Notes under the pieces: model-generated | Seen by the model: the letters and a program-made list of their open reading frames with translations, nothing else | Told to the model about the DNA's origin: nothing | The model's database searches: none | In this document: positions 1 to 7,940 of the stretch, piece after piece | Position numbering within the stretch: position 1 is the first letter of the stretch | Layout: each line of letters starts with the position of its first letter | Translations under genes and position numbers: made by a program | Origin: an uncultured Anaerolineales bacterium | Lineage (GTDB): Bacteria; Chloroflexota; Anaerolineae; Anaerolineales; UBA6663 | Assembly: GCA_937952305.1 (NCBI GenBank) | Contig: CALFZO010000162.1 | Span: 32,268 to 96,267 of the forward strand | Length of the DNA stretch: 64,000 nt | Direction: 5' to 3'

Positions 1-526
1 GCCCAACCGGGAAGCGTCGCTGCCACTGGATCTCCGGCCGCGGCGCGGTCTCGCCCCACGGGTAGGTGCGGGCGTCCCCGCCGCGCGCCGCCTTCTCCCA
101 TTGCTCTTCGGTCGGCAGCGTACACGCCCTCTGCAACTGTCCGGACAACCAGGCGCAGTAGGCCAAGGCGTCGGCCTGCGAGACCTCCACAACCGGGAAG
201 TGATCGTGGCCGTCCGGATAGCGCGGCGTGGGCGCGTAGGCGCGCACGATCAGGCCGCGCCAGCCGCGGACGACCTGGTACCAACGCCCGCGCCAGACGT
301 AGCCCGTGGCTTCCAGGAACTCCCGCCACTCGCCATTGGTCACCGGCCTCCGCGCCAGCGCGAACGCCGGCAGTTCGATGATCTGACGCACCCGCAGCCG
401 CGGACACTGCTCCAGGCGCTCGTAGCAGGCCTCGGGGCCGTAGACGAACGGCCCGGCCGGGATGTAGGCGAAAGACGGCGGACACGGGGCCGCCGTCGCT
501 GGCCGAAGAGCGGCGCCGGGCGTCAT
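1..526 (-). CDS. Formylglycine-generating-enzyme-like (SUMF1) protein, C-terminus outside window
   Basis: The reading frame on the minus strand starts at ATG 526 and is open to base 1, giving 175 residues. It shows the usual start of an FGE-sulfatase domain (PF03781): FAYIPAGPFVYG, then RRPVTNGEWREFLEATGY, then FPVVEVSQADALAYCAWLSG and LPTEEQWEKAARGGD followed by YPWGE. Family members convert a cysteine to formylglycine in sulfatases or act as non-catalytic C-type-lectin-like domains. The catalytic cysteines lie in the C-terminal half, which is not in the window, so activity cannot be judged. Its ATG overlaps the TGA of the DUF5693 gene (ATGA), so the two are probably translationally coupled. 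Confidence 0.85.
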   Translation of the reverse strand, partial: MTPGAALRPATAAPCPPSFAYIPAGPFVYGPEACYERLEQCPRLRVRQIIELPAFALARRPVTNGEWREFLEATGYVWRGRWYQVVRGWRGLIVRAYAPTPRYPDGHDHFPVVEVSQADALAYCAWLSGQLQRACTLPTEEQWEKAARGGDARTYPWGETAPRPEIQWQRRFPVG

Positions 527-2373
527 CCGTCTTCGGGCCGTGGCCCGGCCAGCAACACCAAGGCTCCCAGCGCCGTGCCGGCCGCAAAGCTGGGAGCGGC
601 CGCGCGCACGGTTTCAGCCAGCGGCCTCTCCGGCCGCCGAAAGCCCGCCAGGCCCAGCGCCCCGCCGAGGGCGGCCGCCGCGGCGGCCAACGCCGCTGCC
701 CTGGGCTGGCCGCGCCTCGCCAACAGGAGGCTGACCGCCGCCGCCAGCGGGCCGACGCCGGCCCATTTGCGCGCGGGTCGCAGCCCCAGCGCTAATTGCG
801 CATCGCCGAGCAGGCGCTGCGCCGTTGAGAGGTGGTGGGTGTGGCCCTCGGCCGGCGCCGGATCGACCTGCGCCAGCGGGTCCAGGCCGCGCTGATTGGC
901 GGCCGCCCAGGCCGCGCCCAGGACCACCAGGGCGGCCAGGCGCTGGGCTGGGTCCTGGAGGCTCAGCGCCGCGCTCGCCAGCGGCACCGCCCAGTCCAGG
1001 TTGAAGCCGCGATACTCCTCGACGCGCAGGTGATAATCCTGGCTGCTGGTTGCGGCGGCCACCGCGGCGGCGGCGCTCAATTGCGTCAGCACGCCGCCCA
1101 GCCAACCCGCTGCGCCGCCGTGCTGAGTCAAGGTCACGGCGGCGGCGGGCGCGAGCGTGGCCGCCAACGCCAGCGCTTTGGGCGCGTAAGACGGCGGGTA
1201 CTGCGCCTCGAGCTCATTGCGCGGGCGCTCCAGGTGAGGCAGGGCGGCGGCGCCAGCGGCGGCGGCGATGGTCAGCGGGAGCGCAGCGCCGTCCGGCAGG
1301 TCGAGGGCGGTGTTGACGGCGCTGGCCGCGATACCGGCCGAGGCCAGGCCCGTCAGCGCCAGCTCAGCGCGGCTGGGCGCGGGCACCGGCGTCGGCCCGC
1401 CCACGTCCGGGTGGACCTCGAAGCCGTCCTGCTGCAGCGCCTCGCGGATGTGCTCGACGTAGTGCAAGGCTTCCAGCGGCGCCGTGGCGTGCAGGACTTT
1501 GAAGAAATTCACGTAGCACAGGCGCACTCCGCGCTCGCGCGCCAGATGCGCCCAGTGGTGGGCGGCCGCGTGCAAGTCCAGCGGCACCATCGCCGCCGGC
1601 GTGAAGCGGTGGGCGAGGACCACGTGCGGGGCGCGGCGTTTGGCCACGAACCAATCGCCCTTCTGGTGGCGGGACTCGGCGAAGAACACGAGCGTCAGCG
1701 CCTCGCGCGCCATCGCGCGCAGGGTGGCGTCTAGATGCATCTCATGTCCCAGGATCAGGTCGCCGTCGAAGGCCACCAGCTTGCCGAAGACCGCGGCCTG
1801 CGCCAACGTCTGATCGATCAGGCGGTCCTCCGGCCAGGCGTAGCTGACCGGGCGCGGCACGCAGCTCAATCCGGCCGACTGAATCTGCTGGGCCAGCGCC
1901 GCGTCGAAGCCGAGGCCGATTTCGCCCAGGGTGGGCAGGTCCCCGGCGAAAGACAGCGTCGTGGCGCCGAGCACGCGCGCCTGGGTGTAGGGCAGGCGCG
2001 CCGCCAGCTCGGCGGCCAGTTGCTCCACGAGCTCCTCTGGGCCATACAGGTAATTCCAGTGGCCGACCGGCGGCTTCGCCCGGCGGGGTTGGCTGGGCGC
2101 GCGCGGCGTCAGAGCGCCTTCGGCGCGCAGCCGGTTGAGGCTGAGTTCGGGCAGGGAGGCGTGCGTGGCGCCGTGGTCGGCCAGCGCGTGCAGGACGGCG
2201 CCGAGGGGCTGGCCGGCGCGGATGGCCGCCGCCTTCACATCGTCCAGGTCAACGCAGATGGCGACGCGCCGGTGCGTGGCTTCCCACGCCTGGCGGCGTT
2301 GCAGGACCCGCGCCGAGGCGAGGCCGCCGAGGGCCGTCAGGGTGAGCGAAAGCAGGGTGGCCGGCTTGAGCAT
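523..2373 (-). CDS. DUF5693-like multi-pass membrane protein
   Basis: 616 residues from ATG 2373. An N-terminal hydrophobic segment (residues 4-21) suggests a signal anchor. It is followed by a soluble domain of about 330 residues with a VAICVDLDDV strand and a LADHGATHASLPELSL helix-strand, a pattern I associate with DUF5693 proteins of Firmicutes and Chloroflexota. The C-terminal 270 residues are Ala/Leu-rich with several probable membrane spans. Function is unknown. The frame stays open upstream to 2637, but that extension overlaps the small peptide gene in another frame and lacks membrane or domain character, so the internal ATG was chosen. One arm of a 23-bp inverted repeat lies directly upstream of this ATG. 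The 3' end overlaps the FGE-like gene. Confidence 0.7.
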   Translation of the reverse strand: MLKPATLLSLTLTALGGLASARVLQRRQAWEATHRRVAICVDLDDVKAAAIRAGQPLGAVLHALADHGATHASLPELSLNRLRAEGALTPRAPSQPRRAKPPVGHWNYLYGPEELVEQLAAELAARLPYTQARVLGATTLSFAGDLPTLGEIGLGFDAALAQQIQSAGLSCVPRPVSYAWPEDRLIDQTLAQAAVFGKLVAFDGDLILGHEMHLDATLRAMAREALTLVFFAESRHQKGDWFVAKRRAPHVVLAHRFTPAAMVPLDLHAAAHHWAHLARERGVRLCYVNFFKVLHATAPLEALHYVEHIREALQQDGFEVHPDVGGPTPVPAPSRAELALTGLASAGIAASAVNTALDLPDGAALPLTIAAAAGAAALPHLERPRNELEAQYPPSYAPKALALAATLAPAAAVTLTQHGGAAGWLGGVLTQLSAAAAVAAATSSQDYHLRVEEYRGFNLDWAVPLASAALSLQDPAQRLAALVVLGAAWAAANQRGLDPLAQVDPAPAEGHTHHLSTAQRLLGDAQLALGLRPARKWAGVGPLAAAVSLLLARRGQPRAAALAAAAAALGGALGLAGFRRPERPLAETVRAAAPSFAAGTALGALVLLAGPRPEDG

Positions 2374-2377
2374 CAGA

Positions 2378-2626
2378 TTGCCAAAGGGAGACGCGCTACG
2401 CCGGTGGTTCCGGCTGGCAGGGTCAAAGGACAATCGAACTAGGGTGTGGCGGCCGGGCTTACACCGGCCAAGCCACGAGCGGCCGACGCTTAGTGGCTGC
2501 TGAAAGTAACTTGTTTCAGGTCTTCGTGCTTGGTCAGCTCGGGCTTGACGTACATCGCGATTCTCCTTGAGAGAGATGGGTGGTGGGTGGCTGGCCGGCC
2601 GAACGTAGTGCGTCTCCCTTTGGCAA
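2378..2626. repeat. 23-bp inverted repeat pair flanking the 21-codon peptide gene
   Basis: The left arm is 2378-2400 and reads TTGCCAAAGGGAGACGC then G then CTACG on the plus strand. The right arm is 2604-2626 and is its reverse complement with one mismatch (A for G at position 18). The 203 bases between hold the small peptide gene 2490-2555. In a minus-strand transcript the two arms could pair around the peptide gene, and the downstream arm sits 4 bases before the DUF5693 start codon. No direct target duplication is visible outside the arms. Confidence 0.85.
2490..2555 (-). CDS. 21-residue peptide with a lasso-leader-like YxxPxL...T sequence
   Basis: ATG 2555 is preceded at 7 bases by a full AAGGAG ribosome-binding site, and the frame ends in TAA at 2490. 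The peptide begins MYVKPELTKHEDLKQ and ends VTFSSH. It fits the Y-x-x-P-x-L-(9)-T spacing of lasso-peptide leader sequences, with Glu where Gly is usual. Only four residues follow the Thr, so there is no ordinary core peptide. The gene lies between a PF14907-like nucleotidyltransferase and DUF5693 and is enclosed by a 23-bp inverted repeat. No lasso cyclase, RRE or leader peptidase is nearby. It could be a RiPP-related peptide, a regulatory leader peptide or a small protein of unrelated function. Confidence 0.7.
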   Translation of the reverse strand: MYVKPELTKHEDLKQVTFSSH

Positions 2627-2694
2627 CGGATCCACAAGGCGTCAGGGCCGCTGTGCGGGCGATTGTACTGAACCGCCCGGCTTGCTTCAAGGCT

Positions 2695-3885
2695 TCAAGG
2701 CGCGTGCGGCTTGTCGCGACTATTTGCGATAAGTTTGCTCCACATCAGTTGGGCGGTGTCTGTGCGCGTAACGGCCAGCGCCGTCCGCCAGACGCGCCAG
2801 CGCCCGCGCCAATCGGCGGCCCAGGCCGCGGCCTCGGCGCGGTCAGTCAGACCACGCCGCAGCCGATCCGCCAGCGAGGTCAACGGCTTCTGTTGCGTGC
2901 GCGCCATGAGCGCGGCCAGATCCATCCGCGCCGCGCGCTCACGCAGAGGCGGCGGCGTGGCCTGGGCCAGCGCGGGCAAGGCGGCCGCCGCCGGCGCGCT
3001 CAACAGCCGGTCGGCCAGCGCCAGGGCCGCCAAGGCATAGGGCGCGGTTTGCCGTTCAATGGCGCGCGTCGTGAAGCGCTCCCAATTCAGGCCGCCGGCC
3101 GCCGTCACCGTGGCCAGATCCAGCAGTTGCACCATGGCCGGCGCCCCGGCGATGACGTGGAAACAGAAGTGGACGCACAGGTGTAAGAGCAGGTCTTCGG
3201 CGGCGAGCACGCGCGCCTCCTGCCCGGCCAGGCGCACCAGCACCGCGCGTTCGCGCACGCCGGGCGTGATGTCGGCGCTCAGGCCGAACCAGGCCTCCTC
3301 CAGGGAGGTGTGCGGCTCGACCGTACCGTTGGCTTCGGCCGACAGGTACGGGTTGGGCGTGGGCGCGGCCGCCCCGGCGCGGCGGAAGGTGCTGGTGTGT
3401 TTGACCACGCCCGGCCCAACCAGCGGCGATTTGTGCCGGCCGCCGTAGCCGAGCTCACTCAGTACGGCCTCGGCCGCCGGTAGTTCCTGCGGTGTGAAGA
3501 GCAGATCGATGTCGTTCATCGGCCGCAGCGCGGGCTCGGTGTACACCCGGGCGGCCAGGTGGACGCCCTTCAGCGCAATCGGCCGCAAGCCGCGCGCCGC
3601 ACAGGCGTCCAACACCTCGGCCAGTTGGGCGAAGAGGGCGGCGTTGCGCTGCGCCTGCGCGGCGTGTGTCACCGCCAGCTTGGCGGCAGCGCGCGGCGAC
3701 AGCGTCACGCCCCACTCTGTCAGACGGTGCTGCAGGGCCGGGGCCAGGCCCAGCACGATGGCGCGCACCGCCAGCCGGTCCGCGTCAGCGCCGGCCCGCT
3801 CAAAGGCGGCCTGCCACGCCGCCGGCGTCTGGCCGAGGCGCAGGGCGTCCAGCAGGAGCTGGGTTTCGATCAGGGCCGGAGTCAT
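2695..3885 (-). CDS. Nucleotidyltransferase family protein (PF14907-like)
   Basis: 396 residues. The central motif IALKGVHLAARVY followed by RPMNDIDLLF (about residues 103-130) matches the metal-binding Asp-x-Asp of the nucleotidyltransferase fold in the NTP_transf_5 family. A helical C-terminal half follows, with the LLLHLCVHFCFH segment typical of the group. Substrates of this family are mostly unknown; members often occur beside RiPP or surface-polysaccharide genes. The gene starts 12 bases after the FAD oxidoreductase stop, so they share an operon, and it precedes the small peptide gene. Confidence 0.75.
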   Translation of the reverse strand: MTPALIETQLLLDALRLGQTPAAWQAAFERAGADADRLAVRAIVLGLAPALQHRLTEWGVTLSPRAAAKLAVTHAAQAQRNAALFAQLAEVLDACAARGLRPIALKGVHLAARVYTEPALRPMNDIDLLFTPQELPAAEAVLSELGYGGRHKSPLVGPGVVKHTSTFRRAGAAAPTPNPYLSAEANGTVEPHTSLEEAWFGLSADITPGVRERAVLVRLAGQEARVLAAEDLLLHLCVHFCFHVIAGAPAMVQLLDLATVTAAGGLNWERFTTRAIERQTAPYALAALALADRLLSAPAAAALPALAQATPPPLRERAARMDLAALMARTQQKPLTSLADRLRRGLTDRAEAAAWAADWRGRWRVWRTALAVTRTDTAQLMWSKLIANSRDKPHAP

Positions 3886-3897
3886 CGGATCAGGGCC

Positions 3898-5364
3898 TCA
3901 GGCCTCCGCGCCGGCCTCGTCGGCGGAGAGCGCCGAATGCGGCGACAGCCGCAGCTCCTCATGATAAGAGCGCTCGGTGTTGACATCCCAGACGTCGTGG
4001 CGCTCGCCGTCCAGGTTGCGCACGGCCAGCATCGCCGTCAGCATGGAATGGTCCTGGTTGTTGTACTTGTGCAGGCCGTTGCGGCCCACCGTCTGCAAAT
4101 TGCGGAAGCCGGCCAGGTAGCGTTTGAGCGTTTCCAGGTAGCGCGCGTAGGTGCCGTTGTAGATCGGGTAGGCCTGGCGCTGGCGGATGACCGTGCCGTC
4201 GAAGACGTCGGCGGCGCGCAGCAGGCCGATCTGTTCCAGCTCGCGCCCCCCGAGCGCGATCAGGTCGGCGTCGGCCATCGTCCACAGCGCCTCGCCTTCG
4301 GTGACGAAGTACTCCAGCCCCAGCGACGTCGTCGCCGGGTCCGGCACCAGGTCCGGGCTCCAGTTCTTGAAGTTCTGCACTCGGCCCACATGGACCTCCG
4401 GCGAGTGGATGTACAGCCAGTTGTCCGGGAACAGGTCGCGCTGGCGCACCAGCAGCACCACGGTCAGGAAGTCACGGTAGGTCAGGCCGCGCGCCGCCGC
4501 CAGCACCTCTGGCGGGGCGGGCGGATCAAGCTTGACGATCAGTTCAGACAGCGGCATGGACGAGATCACGTGCGCGGCGTCGAAGACGCGTTCGAAGCCG
4601 TCCTGGCGCGCCACCACGTCGGTGACTGCGCCCCCGGTGTGGCGCACCGCCATGACCTCGGTTTGGGTCAGCACGATCCCGCCCTGCCGCGCGGTGTGGT
4701 CAGCAGCGGCCTGCCACATCATGCCTGGGCCGCGCCGGGGATAGTGGAACTGTTGGATGAGGGTCTTGATGGCCTGCTCACCGCGCGGGCCGAAGAGCGC
4801 GTTCTTCAGCGCGACCGGCAAGGACAGCCCCTGGATGCGCTGGGCCGCCCACTCGGCCCGGATCTCCGAGCAGGGCAGGCCCCACACCTTTTCGGTGTAG
4901 GTTTTGAAGAAGATCAGGTAGAGCTTCTGGCCAAAGCGGTTGCACACCCACTCTTCAAAAGTCTCCTCGCGCCGGTAGGGGAAGAGCTGGGCCTTCACGT
5001 AGCTGGCCAGGACCGCCAGGCTGGTGGCCAGCCCCAGGTTGCCCAGCGCGTTGAGCGGCCGCAGCGGGTAATCGTAGAATTTGCCGCGATAGTAGATGCG
5101 CGAGGTGCGCGGCCGGGCCAGGAAATCGTCGCCGAGGAGCGCCTGCCAGAAGCGCTCCACCTCCGGTACCTTGGTGAAGAAGCGGTGTCCGCCGATATCA
5201 AACAGGTAACCGCGATAGCTTTCCGTGCGGGCGATGCCGCCGACCTGGGCCTCGCGCTCCAGCACGATGACGGCCTGGTTGCGCCGGCACAGCTCCACGG
5301 CCGCGGTCAGGCCGGCCGGGCCGGCGCCGATGACGACCACCTGGCGGTTAGCGGGCACGGTCAC
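3898..5364 (-). CDS. FAD/NAD(P)-dependent amine-oxidase-type oxidoreductase
   Basis: 488 residues from a GTG start. The N-terminus carries the dinucleotide-binding VIGAGPAGLTAA followed by VLEREAQVGG and FDIGGHRFFTK, as in the HemY/UDP-galactopyranose-mutase-like group (COG1232). The segment EEWVCNRFGQKLYLIFFKTY and the C-terminal GRNGLHKYNNQDHSM are typical of the subfamily that sits beside glycosyltransferase or cell-surface genes. The exact substrate cannot be read from sequence. It is the first gene of the minus-strand run leading to the nucleotidyltransferase and the small peptide. Confidence 0.8.
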   Translation of the reverse strand: MTVPANRQVVVIGAGPAGLTAAVELCRRNQAVIVLEREAQVGGIARTESYRGYLFDIGGHRFFTKVPEVERFWQALLGDDFLARPRTSRIYYRGKFYDYPLRPLNALGNLGLATSLAVLASYVKAQLFPYRREETFEEWVCNRFGQKLYLIFFKTYTEKVWGLPCSEIRAEWAAQRIQGLSLPVALKNALFGPRGEQAIKTLIQQFHYPRRGPGMMWQAAADHTARQGGIVLTQTEVMAVRHTGGAVTDVVARQDGFERVFDAAHVISSMPLSELIVKLDPPAPPEVLAAARGLTYRDFLTVVLLVRQRDLFPDNWLYIHSPEVHVGRVQNFKNWSPDLVPDPATTSLGLEYFVTEGEALWTMADADLIALGGRELEQIGLLRAADVFDGTVIRQRQAYPIYNGTYARYLETLKRYLAGFRNLQTVGRNGLHKYNNQDHSMLTAMLAVRNLDGERHDVWDVNTERSYHEELRLSPHSALSADEAGAEA

Positions 5365-5473
5365 TTTCGCGCATTGGTTTGGCGGTCGAGATAGTCAATG
5401 TTGATGAATTCGTGAGACTGTAAGAGATACGTCCCCGCCGCCGGGAATGGATTTGCCCGCCAACGCCGGCCAG

Positions 5474-6040
5474 TCAGTCTTCGGTCAGGAGCGTGGAGCC
5501 GCAGAACGTGCACTCGGCGCTTTGGTCGTCGATCCACTCGACCTCGTCGCTGCGCACCGGTGCCGCGCACTGCGGGCACTGGGCCGGCAGGCGCCCGCGG
5601 GCCGCGGCGGCCAGGGCCGGCTCCGGCTGACCGACGTCGCTGGCCAGTTCGTGGGCCAACGCCTCGGCTTCGGCGACCAGGCCGGCGCCGCGCAGGCCAT
5701 CCACGATCCGCCAGCCGAGCTGCCCGGCCCGCCGGTCGCGGCCAAGCCGTTTGAGCCAGGCCAGCGCCGCGCGGGCTTCGGCCAGGGCCCGCTGCCCGTC
5801 CCCGGCGGCGGCGCAGGCTTCGCCGGCGTGCAGGTGCAGGTGCACGGCGCGCTTGTACTGGCCATCGTGCGCGGCCTGCTGTGCCAATTCAGAGTAGGCG
5901 CGGGCGGCCTCGGGCAGCGCCCCGGCGGCCCGCTGGCGATTGGCTTCCGCCAGCTGTGGCAGGAGCAGCGCGCTGAGGGCTGGCCTCAAACCGAGACCAC
6001 GGCGGCGCGGGCGGGCAGGGCGGTTGGGGCGGAAACGCAC
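5474..6040 (-). CDS. Helical-repeat (TPR-like) protein with C-terminal zinc ribbon
   Basis: 188 residues from a GTG start with GGAGG 5 bases upstream. Residues 25-145 are alanine-rich helices in the style of tetratricopeptide repeats (EANRQRAAGALPEAARAYSE and similar). The C-terminus has two cysteine pairs, CPQC and, 21 residues later, CTFCG, forming a plausible zinc ribbon. No enzyme motif is visible. It lies 40 bases after trmI in the same orientation and may be co-transcribed with it. Function unknown; a protein- or RNA-binding adaptor is possible. Confidence 0.65.
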   Translation of the reverse strand: MRFRPNRPARPRRRGLGLRPALSALLLPQLAEANRQRAAGALPEAARAYSELAQQAAHDGQYKRAVHLHLHAGEACAAAGDGQRALAEARAALAWLKRLGRDRRAGQLGWRIVDGLRGAGLVAEAEALAHELASDVGQPEPALAAAARGRLPAQCPQCAAPVRSDEVEWIDDQSAECTFCGSTLLTED

Positions 6041-6080
6041 GGTGGCCTCCGGGGTGAGCTGGCGCGGTGCGCGTGACCGA

Positions 6081-6947
6081 TCAAATGAAATCGTCGTTGT
6101 CGAGCGCGTCCGCCTCGTCGCCGGCGTCGCCCTCGTCCGCCGCGGCCTCGGCGGCGGCAGCCGGCGGCTCGCCCAGGGTCACAGCCCGGCCAAAGATCAA
6201 GTAGCCGGTGTGGGCCACCATGCGGTCGGTGGGGCGCAGGCGCTCGGGCACGATCTTGTAGTAGCGGATCAGGACCTCGCAGACTTCCACGAAGTCAAAG
6301 CGGTCGCGCTGGAGCGCTTCCAGCAGGCGCGAGACCTGGTTGGCGGTGGGCAGGATGCTGCCGAAGAAACCGCCGCCCTTGAGCGCGGCGCGCGCCTCGA
6401 CGGTGTAATCCCACGGGTTGGGGACGTCCAGGAACAGCGCGTCGACGTCCACTTCGTCGAAGCCCAGGCTGATGTCGCGCTGCTTCAGCGTCACCCGTTC
6501 CAGCAGGCCGACGCGCTCCAGGTTGCGGCGCGCCAGGCTCTGCATGTCCTCGCGCACGTCGTAGGAGATCACGCGCCCCTGCGGCCCCACCGTCTGGGCC
6601 AGCACCGTCGTCAGGCCGCCGCTGCCGGTGCCGCACTCCAGCACGGTCTTGCCCGGCGTGATGGACATCTTCATCAGAATGAAGCCGATGTCCTTGGGAT
6701 AGATGATCTGCGAGTTGCGCTTGATATCGCGGATCAGGTCGTCGGTGGACGGCTCCAGGAGATAGAAACGGTGGCCCTTGTGGGTGGCCACCTCGGCGCC
6801 CAGCGCCAGGCCGATGAGCGCGTCGTGCTCGATGTAGCCGTAGTTGCAGTGGAACTTCTCGCCCGGCTTCAGCCGGAAGATAAAGGTCTGCTTTTTACGG
6901 TCGCGTCCGATGAGTTGGATGATGTCACCCGCCTGGGTCACTGCCAT
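6081..6947 (-). CDS. trmI: tRNA (adenine-N1)-methyltransferase, m1A58 (TrmI)
   Basis: 288 residues. The N-terminal beta domain is followed by a Rossmann methyltransferase fold with SAM motif I VLECGTGSGGLTTVLA, acidic motif VISYDVRED and motif IV DALFLDVPNPWDY. The order and the HNYGYIEHD-like segment (HCNYGYIEHDALIG) fit the TrmI/GCD14 family, which methylates A58 in the T-loop of tRNA using S-adenosylmethionine. The C-terminal 30 residues form an acidic Ala/Glu/Asp tail that is probably disordered. It is transcribed divergently from the response regulator gene across 126 bases. Confidence 0.9.
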   Translation of the reverse strand: MAVTQAGDIIQLIGRDRKKQTFIFRLKPGEKFHCNYGYIEHDALIGLALGAEVATHKGHRFYLLEPSTDDLIRDIKRNSQIIYPKDIGFILMKMSITPGKTVLECGTGSGGLTTVLAQTVGPQGRVISYDVREDMQSLARRNLERVGLLERVTLKQRDISLGFDEVDVDALFLDVPNPWDYTVEARAALKGGGFFGSILPTANQVSRLLEALQRDRFDFVEVCEVLIRYYKIVPERLRPTDRMVAHTGYLIFGRAVTLGEPPAAAAEAAADEGDAGDEADALDNDDFI

Positions 6948-6981
6948 TGGGTTTGTGCCTCGCCGCTGTGAGATGGAGGCG

Positions 6982-6987
6982 ATTATA
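6982..6987 (-). promoter_or_regulatory. Probable -10 box for trmI
   Basis: The minus strand reads TATAAT here, 35 bases upstream of the trmI ATG. A good -35 hexamer is not evident at the usual distance, so this is a promoter on the strength of the -10 box and the divergent gene arrangement. Confidence 0.45.
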
Positions 6988-7015
6988 ACCGCGGACGGGT
7001 AGGCTATCCTTCCTG

Positions 7016-7043
7016 TTGCCGGGCCTGTCAGTTATGGTACACT
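7016..7043 (+). promoter_or_regulatory. Probable sigma-70-type promoter for the response regulator
   Basis: TTGCCG (7016-7021) and TACACT (7038-7043) are separated by 16 bases. Transcription would start near 7050, about 24 bases before the ATG, leaving room for the GGAGG ribosome-binding site seen 6 bases before 7074. Confidence 0.5.
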
Positions 7044-7073
7044 TCCTGCGCTATAGATGCTGCGGAGGCCTGG

Positions 7074-7487
7074 ATGGAGAATAGCAAGCGAGTTGTGTGC
7101 ATTGAGGACGAGCCGGAGATGATCGACCTCATGCGCTTGATCTTGAGCCGCAAGGGCTATCAGGTGATTGGCGCGATGGGGGGACGCGAGGGCCTGGAGG
7201 CCGTTCAGCGCGACAAGCCCGACGTCGTCCTGCTGGACCTGATGATGCCGGACATGGACGGCTGGGAAGTCTATCAGAAAATGAAGGCCAACGACGCTAC
7301 CAAGAACATCCCCGTGATCGTGGTGACGGCCAAGGCGCAGAGCATCGACAAGGTGCTGGGGCTGCACATCGCCAAGGTGGACGACTACATCACCAAGCCG
7401 TTTGGCCCGCAGGACCTCGTCGACAGCATCGAGAAGGTGCTGGCCCGCAAAGAGCGGGAGCGGGCCGAGAAAGAGAAGCCGGCCTGA
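7074..7487 (+). CDS. Single-domain response regulator (CheY-like)
   Basis: 137 residues, all receiver domain plus a charged C-terminal helix. The acidic pair is E11-D12, the phospho-acceptor is D55 in VVLLDLMMPDMDGW, the switch Thr is T85 and the conserved Lys is K108 in YITKPF. There is no output domain, so it must act through protein contacts or as a phosphate relay. No histidine kinase is adjacent. A strong hairpin terminator follows the gene. Confidence 0.9.
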   Translation: MENSKRVVCIEDEPEMIDLMRLILSRKGYQVIGAMGGREGLEAVQRDKPDVVLLDLMMPDMDGWEVYQKMKANDATKNIPVIVVTAKAQSIDKVLGLHIAKVDDYITKPFGPQDLVDSIEKVLARKERERAEKEKPA

Positions 7488-7519
7488 CCCGGCGCGGGCA
7501 GCCGATCGCATGACCCAGG

Positions 7520-7550
7520 CCGGGGGCGGTAACACGCCCCCGGATTTGTT
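7520..7550 (+). terminator. Rho-independent terminator
   Basis: A perfect 9-bp stem CCGGGGGCG/CGCCCCCGG (7520-7528 and 7535-7543) with loop GTAACA is followed by ATTTGTT. It separates the response regulator from the DUF192 gene, whose GTG start follows immediately. Confidence 0.75.
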
Positions 7551-7940
7551 GTGAGCCGCCGCGTCGACGTGATCCACCGCGCCTCCGGCGTCCGGCTCGT
7601 CCAGGGCGCGCGGTGGTGCGCGTCTTTCTGGTGCCGGCTGCGCGGGCTGATGTTTCGCCGCCGCCTGGAGCCGGGCGAGGCCGTCCTCCTGGTGGAGGCC
7701 GCCGACAGCCGCGTGACCACGTCCATCCACATGTTCTTCGTCCCGTTCCCGATTGCGGCTATCTGGATCAACAGCGCCGGCCAGGTCGTGGACAAAGTCG
7801 AGGCGCTGCCCAATCGGCCGTATTACGCCCCGCGCCGGCCGGCGCGCTTTACTCTGGAAGGGTCCCCGGCCTTGCTCTCCCAAGTGGCAATTGACGATGA
7901 GCTGGTTTTTGAAGACAGCGCGCTTGCTGCTGGTCGTTAG
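7551..7940 (+). CDS. DUF192 family protein
   Basis: 129 residues from GTG 7551. The pattern FWCRLRGLMFRRRLEPGEAV, then SIHMFFVPFPIAAIWIN and VVDKVEALPN matches DUF192 (PF02643), small extracytoplasmic or cytoplasmic beta proteins of unknown function. The usual N-terminal signal peptide is absent. The start lies just after the terminator tail and has no clear ribosome-binding site, so the start is uncertain. The 3' end overlaps the next gene by 44 bases. Confidence 0.75.
   Translation: MSRRVDVIHRASGVRLVQGARWCASFWCRLRGLMFRRRLEPGEAVLLVEAADSRVTTSIHMFFVPFPIAAIWINSAGQVVDKVEALPNRPYYAPRRPARFTLEGSPALLSQVAIDDELVFEDSALAAGR

Noticed and set aside
2490..3885. Complete lasso-peptide cluster
   Set aside because: No asparagine-synthetase-like cyclase, transglutaminase-like peptidase, RRE protein or ABC exporter is present near the peptide.
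3559..5394. 611-codon plus-strand frame opposite the FAD oxidoreductase
   Set aside because: It shadows two conserved minus-strand genes, has no ribosome-binding site and shows no domain.
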